Of a DNA stretch of 64,000 bases, positions 20,869 to 28,851 are shown one piece after another; within the stretch, counting starts at the first letter, position 1, and each line of letters starts with the position of its first letter. Position numbers and translations under genes: made by a program. Where the stretch lies: positions 3,530,001 through 3,594,000 of the forward strand of contig NZ_CP048286.1 of the NCBI RefSeq assembly GCF_010365285.1, read 5' to 3'. The notes beneath the pieces were generated by a model. The model worked only from the letters and a program-made list of their open reading frames with translations. It did not search any database and was not told the DNA's origin. This DNA comes from Paenibacillus rhizovicinus. Its GTDB lineage: Bacteria > Bacillota > Bacilli > Paenibacillales > Paenibacillaceae.

Positions 20869-21423
20869 TTATTGATCCCGAAGAATGGCCGGAGCACGCT
20901 CCGGATGCTGGGCGTTATCGGTCGCTCGTTTGCGATGCCGGGCGTCGGACATCTGTTTAGGCTGCTGGACGTCGGACATCTGTTTAGGCCGCAAGGCGTC
21001 GGGAATAGGGATATTCTGCGGTTTGTCGGCTATATGCTTATGGTGCGGCGGGTCGGCTGCGAGTTTGAGACGATAGATCCCCGTCATCTCCTGCCGCTTC
21101 CCTAACACGGGTTCACGCTTGGGGGCCTCGGACGCTCGCGGCTTGTGTTTATCGGCGTTCGCCATCTGCTCGCGCTCCGCTTGATTCGCCGGCACCGTCG
21201 CGCGCAAACCCTCATCCAGCTTGCGCTGCTGGACATCCCGTTCCCGGCGCTGGCGGAGTTTCCTCCGATCCAACTGAATGACTTGCCCCATTGGCGCCGC
21301 CGGTACGGTCCCGCGTTCCACCGCTGGTACAGCCCCGCGTTCCACCGCCGCTCCGTTATTTTTCGCAGCTGTTTTCTTGCTTCTATTAGTAAATGCGTTT
21401 CGCATTAATTGAATAAGTATCAT
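20869..21423 (-). CDS. Hypothetical basic, repeat-rich protein following spoIIE
   Basis: 184 residues, not recognised. The start ATG lies one base after the spoIIE stop and GGTGA lies 7 bases upstream, so translation would be coupled to spoIIE. A short amphipathic start (MILIQLMRNAF) is followed by a strongly charged, low-complexity body rich in Lys, Arg, Gln, Ala and Pro. It includes degenerate repeats: VERGAVP/VERGTVP near residue 30 and PKQMSDVQQ/PKQMSDARH near 145. It looks disordered. A terminator follows it. It may be a lineage-specific sporulation-associated protein, but coding status is not certain. Confidence 0.5.
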   Translation of the reverse strand: MILIQLMRNAFTNRSKKTAAKNNGAAVERGAVPAVERGTVPAAPMGQVIQLDRRKLRQRRERDVQQRKLDEGLRATVPANQAEREQMANADKHKPRASEAPKREPVLGKRQEMTGIYRLKLAADPPHHKHIADKPQNIPIPDALRPKQMSDVQQPKQMSDARHRKRATDNAQHPERAPAILRDQ

Positions 21424-21424
21424 T

Positions 21425-23923
21425 TCAGCTCACCGTCCTTGGACGCTCGACCTTGGTCATGCCAGGCCAGCGGAATGTCGCCCACTCGGGCTGATGCTTG
21501 TCTACTCTTGCGACGACAACCGTCATATCATCCACAATGTCGCCTTTGTGGTGCCGCACGACCGTATCCAGAAGCGTATCGGCGATTTCCTGCGGATTAT
21601 CGGTCTTGATCTCGTGAATGATGCGCTTCATCCACAATTCTTTGTTCACCGCGTATCCGGGCGCGTCGTAGATGCCGTCGGTCATCATAATGAGCGTGTC
21701 TCCCGGCTGCAATTGTACTCGAATCAGATCTATGTCAATGTCCTGCAAAATCCCTACCGGCAAATTGTTGGCCGAGATCGGAATCACTTCGTTCCCGCGC
21801 TTGATGAAGCTGGGTGTTGATCCGATTTTCATGAAGGTCGTCTTCGCCGAATACATGTCGATGAGTGCGACATCGACCGTCGCGAACACCTCGTCCGAGG
21901 AGCGAAGCAGCAATACGGAATTGACCGATTTAATGGCCAGCTTCTCGTCCATGCCGGATTGCAGCAGCTGCTGCAAAATCGAGAGCGCCGTACTGCTCTC
22001 CTGCTTCGCCCGCTCTCCATTGCCCATGCCATCGCTGATGGCTACGGCAAACTTGCCGTTGCCAAGCTCGACGGTACTGAAGCTGTCTCCCGACAGCAAG
22101 TCCCCGCCCTTGGCGAGTCCGGCTACGCCGGTCTCGATCTCGAATGCCTTTGCCGTGCCGAAGACGACCAGCGAAGCCCCGCCGTCCTTCTCCGGAAGCC
22201 TCTCCGACATCACGGCGATCGGTTCGCCTAGAATATCGGATAGCAGCGGCGCAATGATTTTGCGGCACTCGTCGTAGCCTTGTCCGAAGGTGTGGTACAC
22301 CTCGATTTCAACATTCCCCTCCTCCAAATTAATGACTTCGATGCCCTGTATCGATAAACCGAGCCCCTCCAGCGCTTCTCGGATTTGTTCTTCCTGTAAG
22401 TGCAGCTGCTGTCCTTCCCGTTGGATCTCCTTCGCCAAGTCTTCCATGACTTGCGAGACGCCGGAAAGCTGCTCCGCCACGAGCTGACGCGATTCGTTCA
22501 ACTGTTTCCGCCATTTGAGATCATGTTGATACAGTTCATACTGCTGCTGCATCACCGTAAGCACTTCGTGCGACTTGATGCAGTGCACGCTCCACTCCTT
22601 CGGCACCTCCTTCGGTCTTACGCGTCGTCCCTCCTCTACCGTAGTCATCATGCTCGTCATCATGCGGTACGTGTCATAGAATTTCCCCTCCCAACATTGA
22701 TCTTTCCGGTGGCACGAGCTGCATGTCCGCTCCGCGGCTGCATTCATGAAGTGGCCGACGGTTTCTTCCCTTCTGTCCTTCTCTTCCGTTGTGCCGCCGA
22801 ATTGCCCGAAACTTCGGGACAGCTGGCGAAACACTTCCGAGAATTGCGCAACTCGCTGCGCCGTCACGTCCCGTACGCGCTTGGCGTACTCATGCTGTGA
22901 TTTGACATGTTCCTGCGTGCCTGGCACGTATTTGGATATGACACGTGTAATCGATTTGGGGGTGAGCAGCAGCAGCGCTGCCGCAATGACGGACTCCCAA
23001 GTGGAGTTCATCACATCTGCCTGATTGCCGATATAGATCGAGAGGATCGAGGCACCGAGCAGCATACCGAAGGCTACGGCCATTTTGCCGCCTTCTCGAA
23101 GCAGTCCGGCGAGCAGCCCGGCAAAGGCGAGCAGGCTCATCTGCACGATCGCGTTGGCATCCGCCAAGCTTAGGATCAAGCCGGCCACGACGCCGACCGA
23201 TGCGCCAAGCGGCGCGCCGCCGACTAAGGCGAACAGCAACAGCATATAACGCGACATGATGTGCTCGATCGACAAGCCTTGGACAGCCCAGCCGACGGCG
23301 CCTGTCATGATAGATGCCATCATGATCATGAGGCAGATGATTTCCTCGTTCTTCAGCGCCGAAGTCTTCTTCGTAAAAGTCAATACCGGTATAGCCTGTA
23401 CGAATACGAGGGTGAGCACGAATCCGAGCGAGGCCTCCACGCCGACCATCATCAACTCATACCAGCCGAGCGTGCTCTGGATGACGACGTCGAAGAGCCG
23501 GACAAGCAGGGTTGCCATGAAAACGAGCAGCGGCGCGTAAGAGAGCTCGGCTCGCTCGTAGGCTTCCAGTCCCTTCATCAACAAGTAGACGACGGCGAGC
23601 TCCATTGCGATCCACATCGGCTCCGGCGTGACGGCGAACCAGCTGCCGGCAATAATCGAAACGGCTACCGGCAAGTACAAATCCCGTCTTAGAAAGTAGA
23701 TGACTGTGAAGTAAGCTACCGCAAACGGGGTCAATGACTCCAGGATAACGGCTCGTCCTAGCAAAAATCCGACGGCCATTAGAATAAACGTCCATTTGCG
23801 CGAGTCGATCAAGCTGGCTAATCGAAGGGCACCGGTGCGGTCCAGCCCTCTATGAAGAGCTGACTGAACAAAACTTGTCTTTTGCACGCCGGGAAACATC
23901 ACGACTTTCGGTTTGACTGCCAT
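21425..23923 (-). CDS. spoIIE: Stage II sporulation protein E (PP2C phosphatase)
   Basis: Membrane serine phosphatase that dephosphorylates SpoIIAA and so activates sigmaF in the forespore; it also associates with FtsZ at the polar septum. About ten membrane segments occupy roughly residues 40-330, followed by a regulatory region with a cysteine pair (CSSCHRKDQC). The PP2C domain lies at about 590-815, with AISDGMGNGERA and MMTDGIYDAPG supplying metal aspartates. I placed the start at ATG 23923 (832 aa); GTG codons up to 23938 are possible. The upstream region has a Spo0A-type promoter. Confidence 0.96.
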   Translation of the reverse strand: MAVKPKVVMFPGVQKTSFVQSALHRGLDRTGALRLASLIDSRKWTFILMAVGFLLGRAVILESLTPFAVAYFTVIYFLRRDLYLPVAVSIIAGSWFAVTPEPMWIAMELAVVYLLMKGLEAYERAELSYAPLLVFMATLLVRLFDVVIQSTLGWYELMMVGVEASLGFVLTLVFVQAIPVLTFTKKTSALKNEEIICLMIMMASIMTGAVGWAVQGLSIEHIMSRYMLLLFALVGGAPLGASVGVVAGLILSLADANAIVQMSLLAFAGLLAGLLREGGKMAVAFGMLLGASILSIYIGNQADVMNSTWESVIAAALLLLTPKSITRVISKYVPGTQEHVKSQHEYAKRVRDVTAQRVAQFSEVFRQLSRSFGQFGGTTEEKDRREETVGHFMNAAAERTCSSCHRKDQCWEGKFYDTYRMMTSMMTTVEEGRRVRPKEVPKEWSVHCIKSHEVLTVMQQQYELYQHDLKWRKQLNESRQLVAEQLSGVSQVMEDLAKEIQREGQQLHLQEEQIREALEGLGLSIQGIEVINLEEGNVEIEVYHTFGQGYDECRKIIAPLLSDILGEPIAVMSERLPEKDGGASLVVFGTAKAFEIETGVAGLAKGGDLLSGDSFSTVELGNGKFAVAISDGMGNGERAKQESSTALSILQQLLQSGMDEKLAIKSVNSVLLLRSSDEVFATVDVALIDMYSAKTTFMKIGSTPSFIKRGNEVIPISANNLPVGILQDIDIDLIRVQLQPGDTLIMMTDGIYDAPGYAVNKELWMKRIIHEIKTDNPQEIADTLLDTVVRHHKGDIVDDMTVVVARVDKHQPEWATFRWPGMTKVERPRTVS

Positions 23924-23961
23924 GGTGAGAAGCACCACCCTTTTCGCAATATTGTATCGCC

Positions 23962-24028
23962 ATTATAGAACCGCCGAATCAAGAAAGTTTGTCAGAAAGC
24001 GTTGTCAATGCAAAAGTTTTTTCCGACA
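23962..24028 (-). promoter_or_regulatory. Spo0A-dependent style promoter of spoIIE
   Basis: TATAAT (23962-23967) lies 22 bases from CTGACA (23990-23995), an unusually long spacer like that known for B. subtilis spoIIE. Spo0A-box-like elements lie at 23990-23996 (TGTCAGA), 24003-24008 (TGTCAA) and 24021-24028 (TGTCGGAA on the minus strand). From 24030 to 24340 I see no gene or named element. Confidence 0.5.
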
Positions 24029-24340
24029 ATTTCGCCGCGGCGGGCGGCGGCGTGTCGCTTGCGCCTTTTCCTACGGCCCTCTTGGTCTAAGCCTCGGGCT
24101 GTGCGGTCCGGCCATCTTGGATTTCAACAAAATTAGCGGCCGATTTCAGCGCCAAAGTCGGCAGTTCGCCGTCCGAACCTGTCGGGATACCGTGAGAACA
24201 AGAGAAAAGTTTTTGCCGTGGGCGGGTATATTTCGTGAATGGACCGCATAATAGCGGCTGCATGGGGGCATTAGGGGACGGAAATGACGAGACACGATCG
24301 CGCGCATGGCAGAGAAACGAGCGTGCGCATGGCGGAAATC

Positions 24341-24373
24341 AAAAAAGGCAGTGCCCGAGGGCACTGCCTTAAA
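24341..24373 (-). terminator. Rho-independent terminator after yabR
   Basis: AAGGCAGTGCC and its complement flank a 4-base loop, with TTTTTT on the minus-strand side, 14 bases past the stop. Confidence 0.85.
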
Positions 24374-24386
24374 AGATGCTATGCAA

Positions 24387-24959
24387 TTAAACGCGCTTCG
24401 CTCCGCGTCCGCCGCGTTTGGATTCTGTGTTCTTCTTCAGGGAGGACATACGCTCTTCGCTGTCTTTCAGGAAGCGCGACACCTTATCCTCGAATGAAGG
24501 TTTACCATAGGCAGGCTTGCCGCCACCGGCTTTATTAAATGGACGACCGCCGCCACCGCCGCCGCTTGGACGATTAAATCCGCCGCCGCCTGGTCCGCGA
24601 TCTCCCCCGCCGCCCGGTGCGCCTGTACGGTTGAACCCGCCACCGCCGCCGCCGCTTGGACGATTGAAGCCGCCTGGCCGATCTCCGGTGCGCTCACGCT
24701 GAGGTGGTACAGAACCTTCTGGCCGGTCGATTGCTTGTTTGATGGAAAGCCCGATTTTTCCGTCTTTGTCTACATTAATGACCTTCACTGTCACGACATC
24801 TTCCAGCTTCAAATGGTCCTTAACATCCTTGACGTAGTTATCGGCAATCTCTGAGATGTGAACTAGCCCTGTGACACCTCCCGACAAATCGACGAATGCT
24901 CCGAAATGCGTAATGCCTGTCACCTTGCCTTCTAACTTGGCGCCCACTTCAATTGCCAT
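24387..24959 (-). CDS. S1-domain RNA-binding protein (YabR-like)
   Basis: Residues 1-73 form an S1 RNA-binding domain (GAKLEGKVTGITHFGAFVDL, GLVHISEIAD). Residues about 80-155 are a Gly/Arg/Phe-rich disordered linker with repeated FNRPSGGGGGG-type blocks, and a basic tail follows. It is longer than the roughly 130-aa B. subtilis YabR because of the glycine-rich insert. General stress protein 13 is a paralogue, but the divIC-yabR-spoIIE order favours YabR. Confidence 0.85.
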   Translation of the reverse strand: MAIEVGAKLEGKVTGITHFGAFVDLSGGVTGLVHISEIADNYVKDVKDHLKLEDVVTVKVINVDKDGKIGLSIKQAIDRPEGSVPPQRERTGDRPGGFNRPSGGGGGGFNRTGAPGGGGDRGPGGGGFNRPSGGGGGGRPFNKAGGGKPAYGKPSFEDKVSRFLKDSEERMSSLKKNTESKRGGRGAKRV

Positions 24960-25134
24960 AGGTAAAAATGTTCCTCCCTAACCGTTATGCGAAGCTTCAA
25001 GCTTCGTGAGCCGCAGTCCGTTAGGGCCGCGGAGTAAAAAGAATAAGGTAAGCCGAAAAATGCGGTCTACTTAAGGTGATTATACCCGAATGGCAGAAGC
25101 AAGGCAACAGACGGATACCCGATTCCATGCCTAT

Positions 25135-25452
25135 CTACGGCTGTTGCAAAACCTCGATCGGCCGTTCGCCCTTCTTGACCATGCCTAGCTCCTGCGTCGC
25201 TTTAAGACCAATATATTCCGGGTCGTTCAGCCGCTTCACTTCAAGCTTCAAGTCCTCGGACTGCTGGGTAGCTTCATTGATCTTCAATTTCGCTGCGGCC
25301 AGCTTCTGCTCGGCCTTTCCTTGATGTTGCAGCTGCGTTACAAATGTATAAAGCGCCCAGCCCATGAAAAGCGTGACGAATATCAGCCAAATCTTCAATC
25401 TGCGTTTCGTTCCCGTGCGTGCAGACGATGGGTTCGCGTTTGCCATTGCCAT
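25135..25452 (-). CDS. divIC: Cell-division protein DivIC / FtsB-like septum initiator
   Basis: 105-residue bitopic protein of the division complex with DivIB/FtsQ and FtsL. A basic N-terminus precedes a membrane segment (about 19-38, LKIWLIFVTLFMGWALYTFV) and an extracytoplasmic coiled coil (about 45-80), ending with a short conserved YIGLKATQELGMVKKGE block. The start is ATG 25452 with AGGAGG 8 bases upstream. It sits between yabQ and yabR, exactly as in B. subtilis. Confidence 0.9.
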   Translation of the reverse strand: MAMANANPSSARTGTKRRLKIWLIFVTLFMGWALYTFVTQLQHQGKAEQKLAAAKLKINEATQQSEDLKLEVKRLNDPEYIGLKATQELGMVKKGERPIEVLQQP

Positions 25453-25477
25453 TTCATGGACCTCCTGACGTAAATGA

Positions 25478-26125
25478 CTACTCTTCCTTATTCGAATCCT
25501 TGCGATTCTTCCAACGCTGCCACAGTCCTGCGGCGGCACTTGCGCCGGCCTTGAGCCTGTCCGCAACCCGCCACTTCGTGATAATAGGATTTACCCGCTT
25601 ATCCCACCAGCGAAACGCCGGTTTCCAAATCGGTTTCGTCATCCATGATAGCAAAAGCCAGAACGGACGAACCAATTGTACCACAATTTTGAAGAGGAAC
25701 ATAGTAAACGCCCGGAAAAAGGCCACTAGAAGCTTTGCCAGCCGATAGAATAGAATAAGCGGTTTAATGATCAGCAGCTCGAAGGTTTTGATCACGAACC
25801 CCGTAATCGCACGGACGGTCCGAATAAGCAGCTTCACGAGCGAGACGGTGATTCTGCTGAACAGCCAGTAGTAACACCCGATACCGAGGATAAGCCCCAG
25901 AAACACATAGAACCGCACTTCGCCGTGATTGCTGGAAGACAGCACTTGGAAGACCGCGATCGTGGCGGCGATCCAGTACAGCAGGTCGAAGACCGGCACC
26001 CAGATGCGGCTGATTCGCAGCTCGTCCGACACGACGCGATAACCGTCGAAAACGATGCCCATCCCGATCCCAGAGAGAAGCATCGTCATCATGGTCCACC
26101 ATTGAACGCTTAAGCTTACGCTCAC
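25478..26125 (-). CDS. yabQ: Spore cortex biosynthesis protein YabQ
   Basis: 215-residue membrane protein with four or five hydrophobic segments in the first 170 residues and a basic C-terminus. In B. subtilis YabQ is made in the mother cell under sigmaE and is required for cortex formation. The opening with GMGIVFDGYRVVSDELRISR is typical of the family. It overlaps yabP by 4 bases, so the two are co-translated. Confidence 0.88.
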   Translation of the reverse strand: MSVSLSVQWWTMMTMLLSGIGMGIVFDGYRVVSDELRISRIWVPVFDLLYWIAATIAVFQVLSSSNHGEVRFYVFLGLILGIGCYYWLFSRITVSLVKLLIRTVRAITGFVIKTFELLIIKPLILFYRLAKLLVAFFRAFTMFLFKIVVQLVRPFWLLLSWMTKPIWKPAFRWWDKRVNPIITKWRVADRLKAGASAAAGLWQRWKNRKDSNKEE

Positions 26126-26409
26126 TTGAAGATCTTCCCGAACAGGCCCTTGGATTTCGAGGCCGTATTGCCGTCCAAATACGTAAGCGAATGGACAAGT
26201 CCTTCAATGGCGACAAGCCCCTGCTCCAGGCTTAAATGCTTCATATGCAGATTCTGTCCGCGAATCGCCAGGAAGCCCAGCTCCGTCTCCAGCAGAAACT
26301 CTTCCACATCGAAGCTCTCCACGTTCATCACGCCGGTAATCTCAAGGATCTTGCGATTAAGCATTTTGATTTCCTGGCGCTTCTGTCCTTTGTTTCCTTG
26401 CTCCGTCAT
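26122..26409 (-). CDS. yabP: Sporulation protein YabP
   Basis: 95-residue YabP-family protein (NRKILEITGVMNVESFDVEE, FLLETELGFLAIRGQNLHM). It is required for spore cortex formation together with YabQ in B. subtilis and is expressed from the sigmaE regulon. It is soluble-looking, with no membrane segment. It is separated from rqcP by a terminator, which fits a sporulation-specific transcription unit yabP-yabQ(-divIC). Confidence 0.9.
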   Translation of the reverse strand: MTEQGNKGQKRQEIKMLNRKILEITGVMNVESFDVEEFLLETELGFLAIRGQNLHMKHLSLEQGLVAIEGLVHSLTYLDGNTASKSKGLFGKIFK

Positions 26410-26508
26410 TGCCCCGTCCCCCTCCTACGAGCGTACTGGTAACTGAGACTAGCCTATGATTAGGAGGCAGGGTTTAGAACCTGTCCGCATATACGGGTCG
26501 TCAACGAA

Positions 26509-26548
26509 AAAGCCTCCAGTGCCGCTGTCGCAGCGGGCTGGAGGCTTC
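26509..26548 (-). terminator. Rho-independent terminator after rqcP
   Basis: AAGCCTCCAG and its complement enclose a further GC-rich hairpin and are followed by TTTTT, just past the rqcP stop. Confidence 0.8.
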
Positions 26549-26553
26549 CTGTA

Positions 26554-26835
26554 TTACTGCCAATCCATCTTGTTCTCGGACTGGCGCGATTCTTCTTTCA
26601 ACAAGGTATACATCCCGCTAGCCTCGTCCTTCTTGGTCGTCTCCGCAATCCGCTCGATGCGGACGGTGACGATCTTCTGGCCGTATTGAATCTTGAGCTC
26701 GTCGCCGGCTTTGACGGTGCTGCTCGCCTTGGCTTCACGGTCGTTGATCCAGACGCGCCCTTGGTCGGACACGTCCTTCGCGACGGTACGCCGCTTGATC
26801 AAACGCGATACCTTGAGAAATTTATCAAGACGCAC
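26554..26835 (-). CDS. rqcP: S4-domain ribosome quality-control factor RqcP (YabO)
   Basis: 93 residues with an N-terminal S4 RNA-binding domain (MRLDKFLKVSRLIKRRTVAK, then VWINDREAKASSTVKAGDEL). RqcP assists RqcH in C-terminal alanine tailing on obstructed 50S subunits. The heat-shock protein Hsp15 is a relative. The yabO position upstream of yabP supports RqcP. It immediately follows the HU gene with no gap, so the two may be co-transcribed. Confidence 0.88.
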   Translation of the reverse strand: MRLDKFLKVSRLIKRRTVAKDVSDQGRVWINDREAKASSTVKAGDELKIQYGQKIVTVRIERIAETTKKDEASGMYTLLKEESRQSENKMDWQ

Positions 26836-27108
26836 TTACTTAATAGCGTCCTTCAGTTTATTGCCGGCTTTGAATGCAGGAACTTTGGATTCCGCAATTG
26901 TGATCGGGTTGCCGGTTTGCGGGTTGCGACCCGTACGGCCGGAGCGTTTGCGCGTTTCGAACGTGCCGAAACCGATCAATTGCACTTTATCGCCGCCTGC
27001 GAGGGCGTCAGTTACTTCACCGAGGAAGCCGTTCAGAACAGCTTCAACGTCGCGTTTCGTCAAACCGCTTTTTGCCGCAATGTTGTTCACCAAATCCGTT
27101 TTGTTCAT
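26836..27108 (-). CDS. hbs: DNA-binding protein HU
   Basis: 90-residue histone-like protein: MNKTDLVNNIAAKSGLTKRD, the GFGTFETRKRSGRTGRNPQT arm with the intercalating proline (in NPQTG) and the C-terminal PAFKAGNKLKDAI. The start is ATG 27108 with TAGGAGG upstream; the frame extending to 27168 is not coding. In B. subtilis hbs lies elsewhere, so its place between mazG and rqcP is a feature of this lineage. Confidence 0.95.
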   Translation of the reverse strand: MNKTDLVNNIAAKSGLTKRDVEAVLNGFLGEVTDALAGGDKVQLIGFGTFETRKRSGRTGRNPQTGNPITIAESKVPAFKAGNKLKDAIK

Positions 27109-27287
27109 CGTGAAAAATCCTCCTAATAGTTCAAATATAGTTGTAGGCAGCTTGAAAGCCCGCCGCATAGCTTGATTTCCTCAAACGTACTATTCTGCTC
27201 GCTAGCAAATAAATCCTGCCTGACTGGAAAATATTTTTGTGTTTTATGAGGAAATTAGCCGAATTTTGACGAATCTTCTGCGTTGTT

Positions 27288-28766
27288 CTATGGAAGACGC
27301 TTCGCTTCCTCCCAGAAACGATCCATCTCTGTTAAATCAGTTTGGTCAAAGGTGCGGCCGCTTATACGAAGCTGCTCCTCAATATATGAAAATCTCTTCT
27401 TGAATTTCATATTCGTGCGGGCAAGCGCTTCTTCCGGGTCGGCATGGATGAATCTCGCAGCGTTGACCGCCGCGAACAACAGATCGCCTAATTCGCTGGC
27501 CTGCTCGTCGGCATCCTTGGCTTCAATGGCTTCGCGGAGCTCGGCGAGCTCTTCGGCGATTTTGTCCAGTACCGGCTCGATGTCGTCCCAGTCGAAGCCG
27601 ACTTTGGCCGCCTTCTTCTGAATCTTGTAGGCCTTCATCAATGCAGGCAGGTCAGGCGGAATCCCATCCAGCTGCGAGGCATTGGTAGGATCGATGCCTT
27701 TGCGGCGCTTCTCCTCGGCTTTCATCTGCTCCCAATTCTGCAGCGCCTCCCGGGAATCCCCGGCTGCGGCATCGCCAAACACATGCGGATGGCGGAACAA
27801 CAGCTTCTCGTTAAGCGTCTGGATGACGTCGTAAACCGAGAACGCGCCGACCTCTTCTTCCATCTGACTGTGGAGCATCACCTGCAAAATCACGTCGCCG
27901 AACTCTTCGCGCATGCCGTCGGGATCATCGTTGTCGAGCGCTTCGATGGCTTCGTACGTCTCTTCGATGAAATTCTTGCGGATGGATTGGTGCGTCTGTT
28001 CCTTGTCCCACGGGCAGCCTTCGGGACTGCGGAGGATCGCCACGATCTCGTGCAACCGTTCAAAGCTGCGATTGCGCAGCCGATCATCCGCGGAGCGCGG
28101 CAGCCATATGAGTGATAGGTTGCCGTAGCCCGGCGTCCGGTCCAATTCGTAAAGCGGCACCGTCAGAATCTGTTCTTCCCCGGGAACGCCCAACGCATGG
28201 CCGATGGTCACGGGGTAGTCGTCCGGCAGCAGCTCCATGAGCGTCAGCTTGACATCGGATGCCGTGAAGGCGTCATACACTTGGCCGATGACGGTATGCA
28301 GCTCGGTACGGATCAAGGATGGTTTCAACTCGGCGGCGTCCAGCAGCTGGAAGCCCTCGATCGGGTCGAAACCCAGACGCGTGAACGCTTGGTCCAAGAA
28401 GCTCTCGCCGCCGAGAATGTTCAGCGTGATTCCGTGCTGCGGGCAGCGCTCGCGCAGCAGCTGCACCGCGCGCTCCGCGACCATCGGATGGCCGGGAACG
28501 GCGTAGATCAGGGATTGCTTGGCCTTCGCCTGCTCAATAAGCGCATTGGTGATTGCCTCGTATACATCCGGAAAGGAATCCAGCTGCTCGTAAAGCGAAT
28601 CGAACGAATCGTATGTAAGGTTATGCTCGCTGAACAGCCGCATCATCGGATGCTTGTCCGTCCGCACGAAGCGGTGCTCGGTTTCCTGCAGCTTGCGCCA
28701 CACGCCGAGCGTGAGCTGGTCGGCGTCGCCGGAACCTAGGCCGACGACGGTAATAGTCGGTTGCAT
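27288..28766 (-). CDS. mazG: Tetrapyrrole-methylase-like / MazG nucleotide pyrophosphohydrolase fusion
   Basis: 492 residues. The N-terminal half (1-about 225) is a SAM-dependent methylase fold of the TP_methylase family (TVVGLGSGDADQLTLG, VPGHPMVAERAVQLL). The C-terminal half has two MazG modules with the EExxE metal motifs, seen in CPWDKEQTHQSIRKNFIEET and EELAELREAIE. MazG hydrolyses non-canonical NTPs. The two-domain architecture is the normal YabN arrangement. AAAGGAGG precedes the ATG. Confidence 0.93.
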   Translation of the reverse strand: MQPTITVVGLGSGDADQLTLGVWRKLQETEHRFVRTDKHPMMRLFSEHNLTYDSFDSLYEQLDSFPDVYEAITNALIEQAKAKQSLIYAVPGHPMVAERAVQLLRERCPQHGITLNILGGESFLDQAFTRLGFDPIEGFQLLDAAELKPSLIRTELHTVIGQVYDAFTASDVKLTLMELLPDDYPVTIGHALGVPGEEQILTVPLYELDRTPGYGNLSLIWLPRSADDRLRNRSFERLHEIVAILRSPEGCPWDKEQTHQSIRKNFIEETYEAIEALDNDDPDGMREEFGDVILQVMLHSQMEEEVGAFSVYDVIQTLNEKLLFRHPHVFGDAAAGDSREALQNWEQMKAEEKRRKGIDPTNASQLDGIPPDLPALMKAYKIQKKAAKVGFDWDDIEPVLDKIAEELAELREAIEAKDADEQASELGDLLFAAVNAARFIHADPEEALARTNMKFKKRFSYIEEQLRISGRTFDQTDLTEMDRFWEEAKRLP

Positions 28767-28851
28767 GTTTATTCCTCCTTTGTTTGGGCGGCCCGGGTTA
28801 GGGGGCCGATGGTGGCGCGTGGTGCGTGCGGGTGCGCCTGCGGCACGAGGG

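Noticed and set aside
24030-24340. Possible tRNA genes upstream of spoIIE, where B. subtilis has tRNA-Met and tRNA-Glu
   Set aside because: No GGTTCGAATCC-type T-arm or cloverleaf could be found in the region on either strand.
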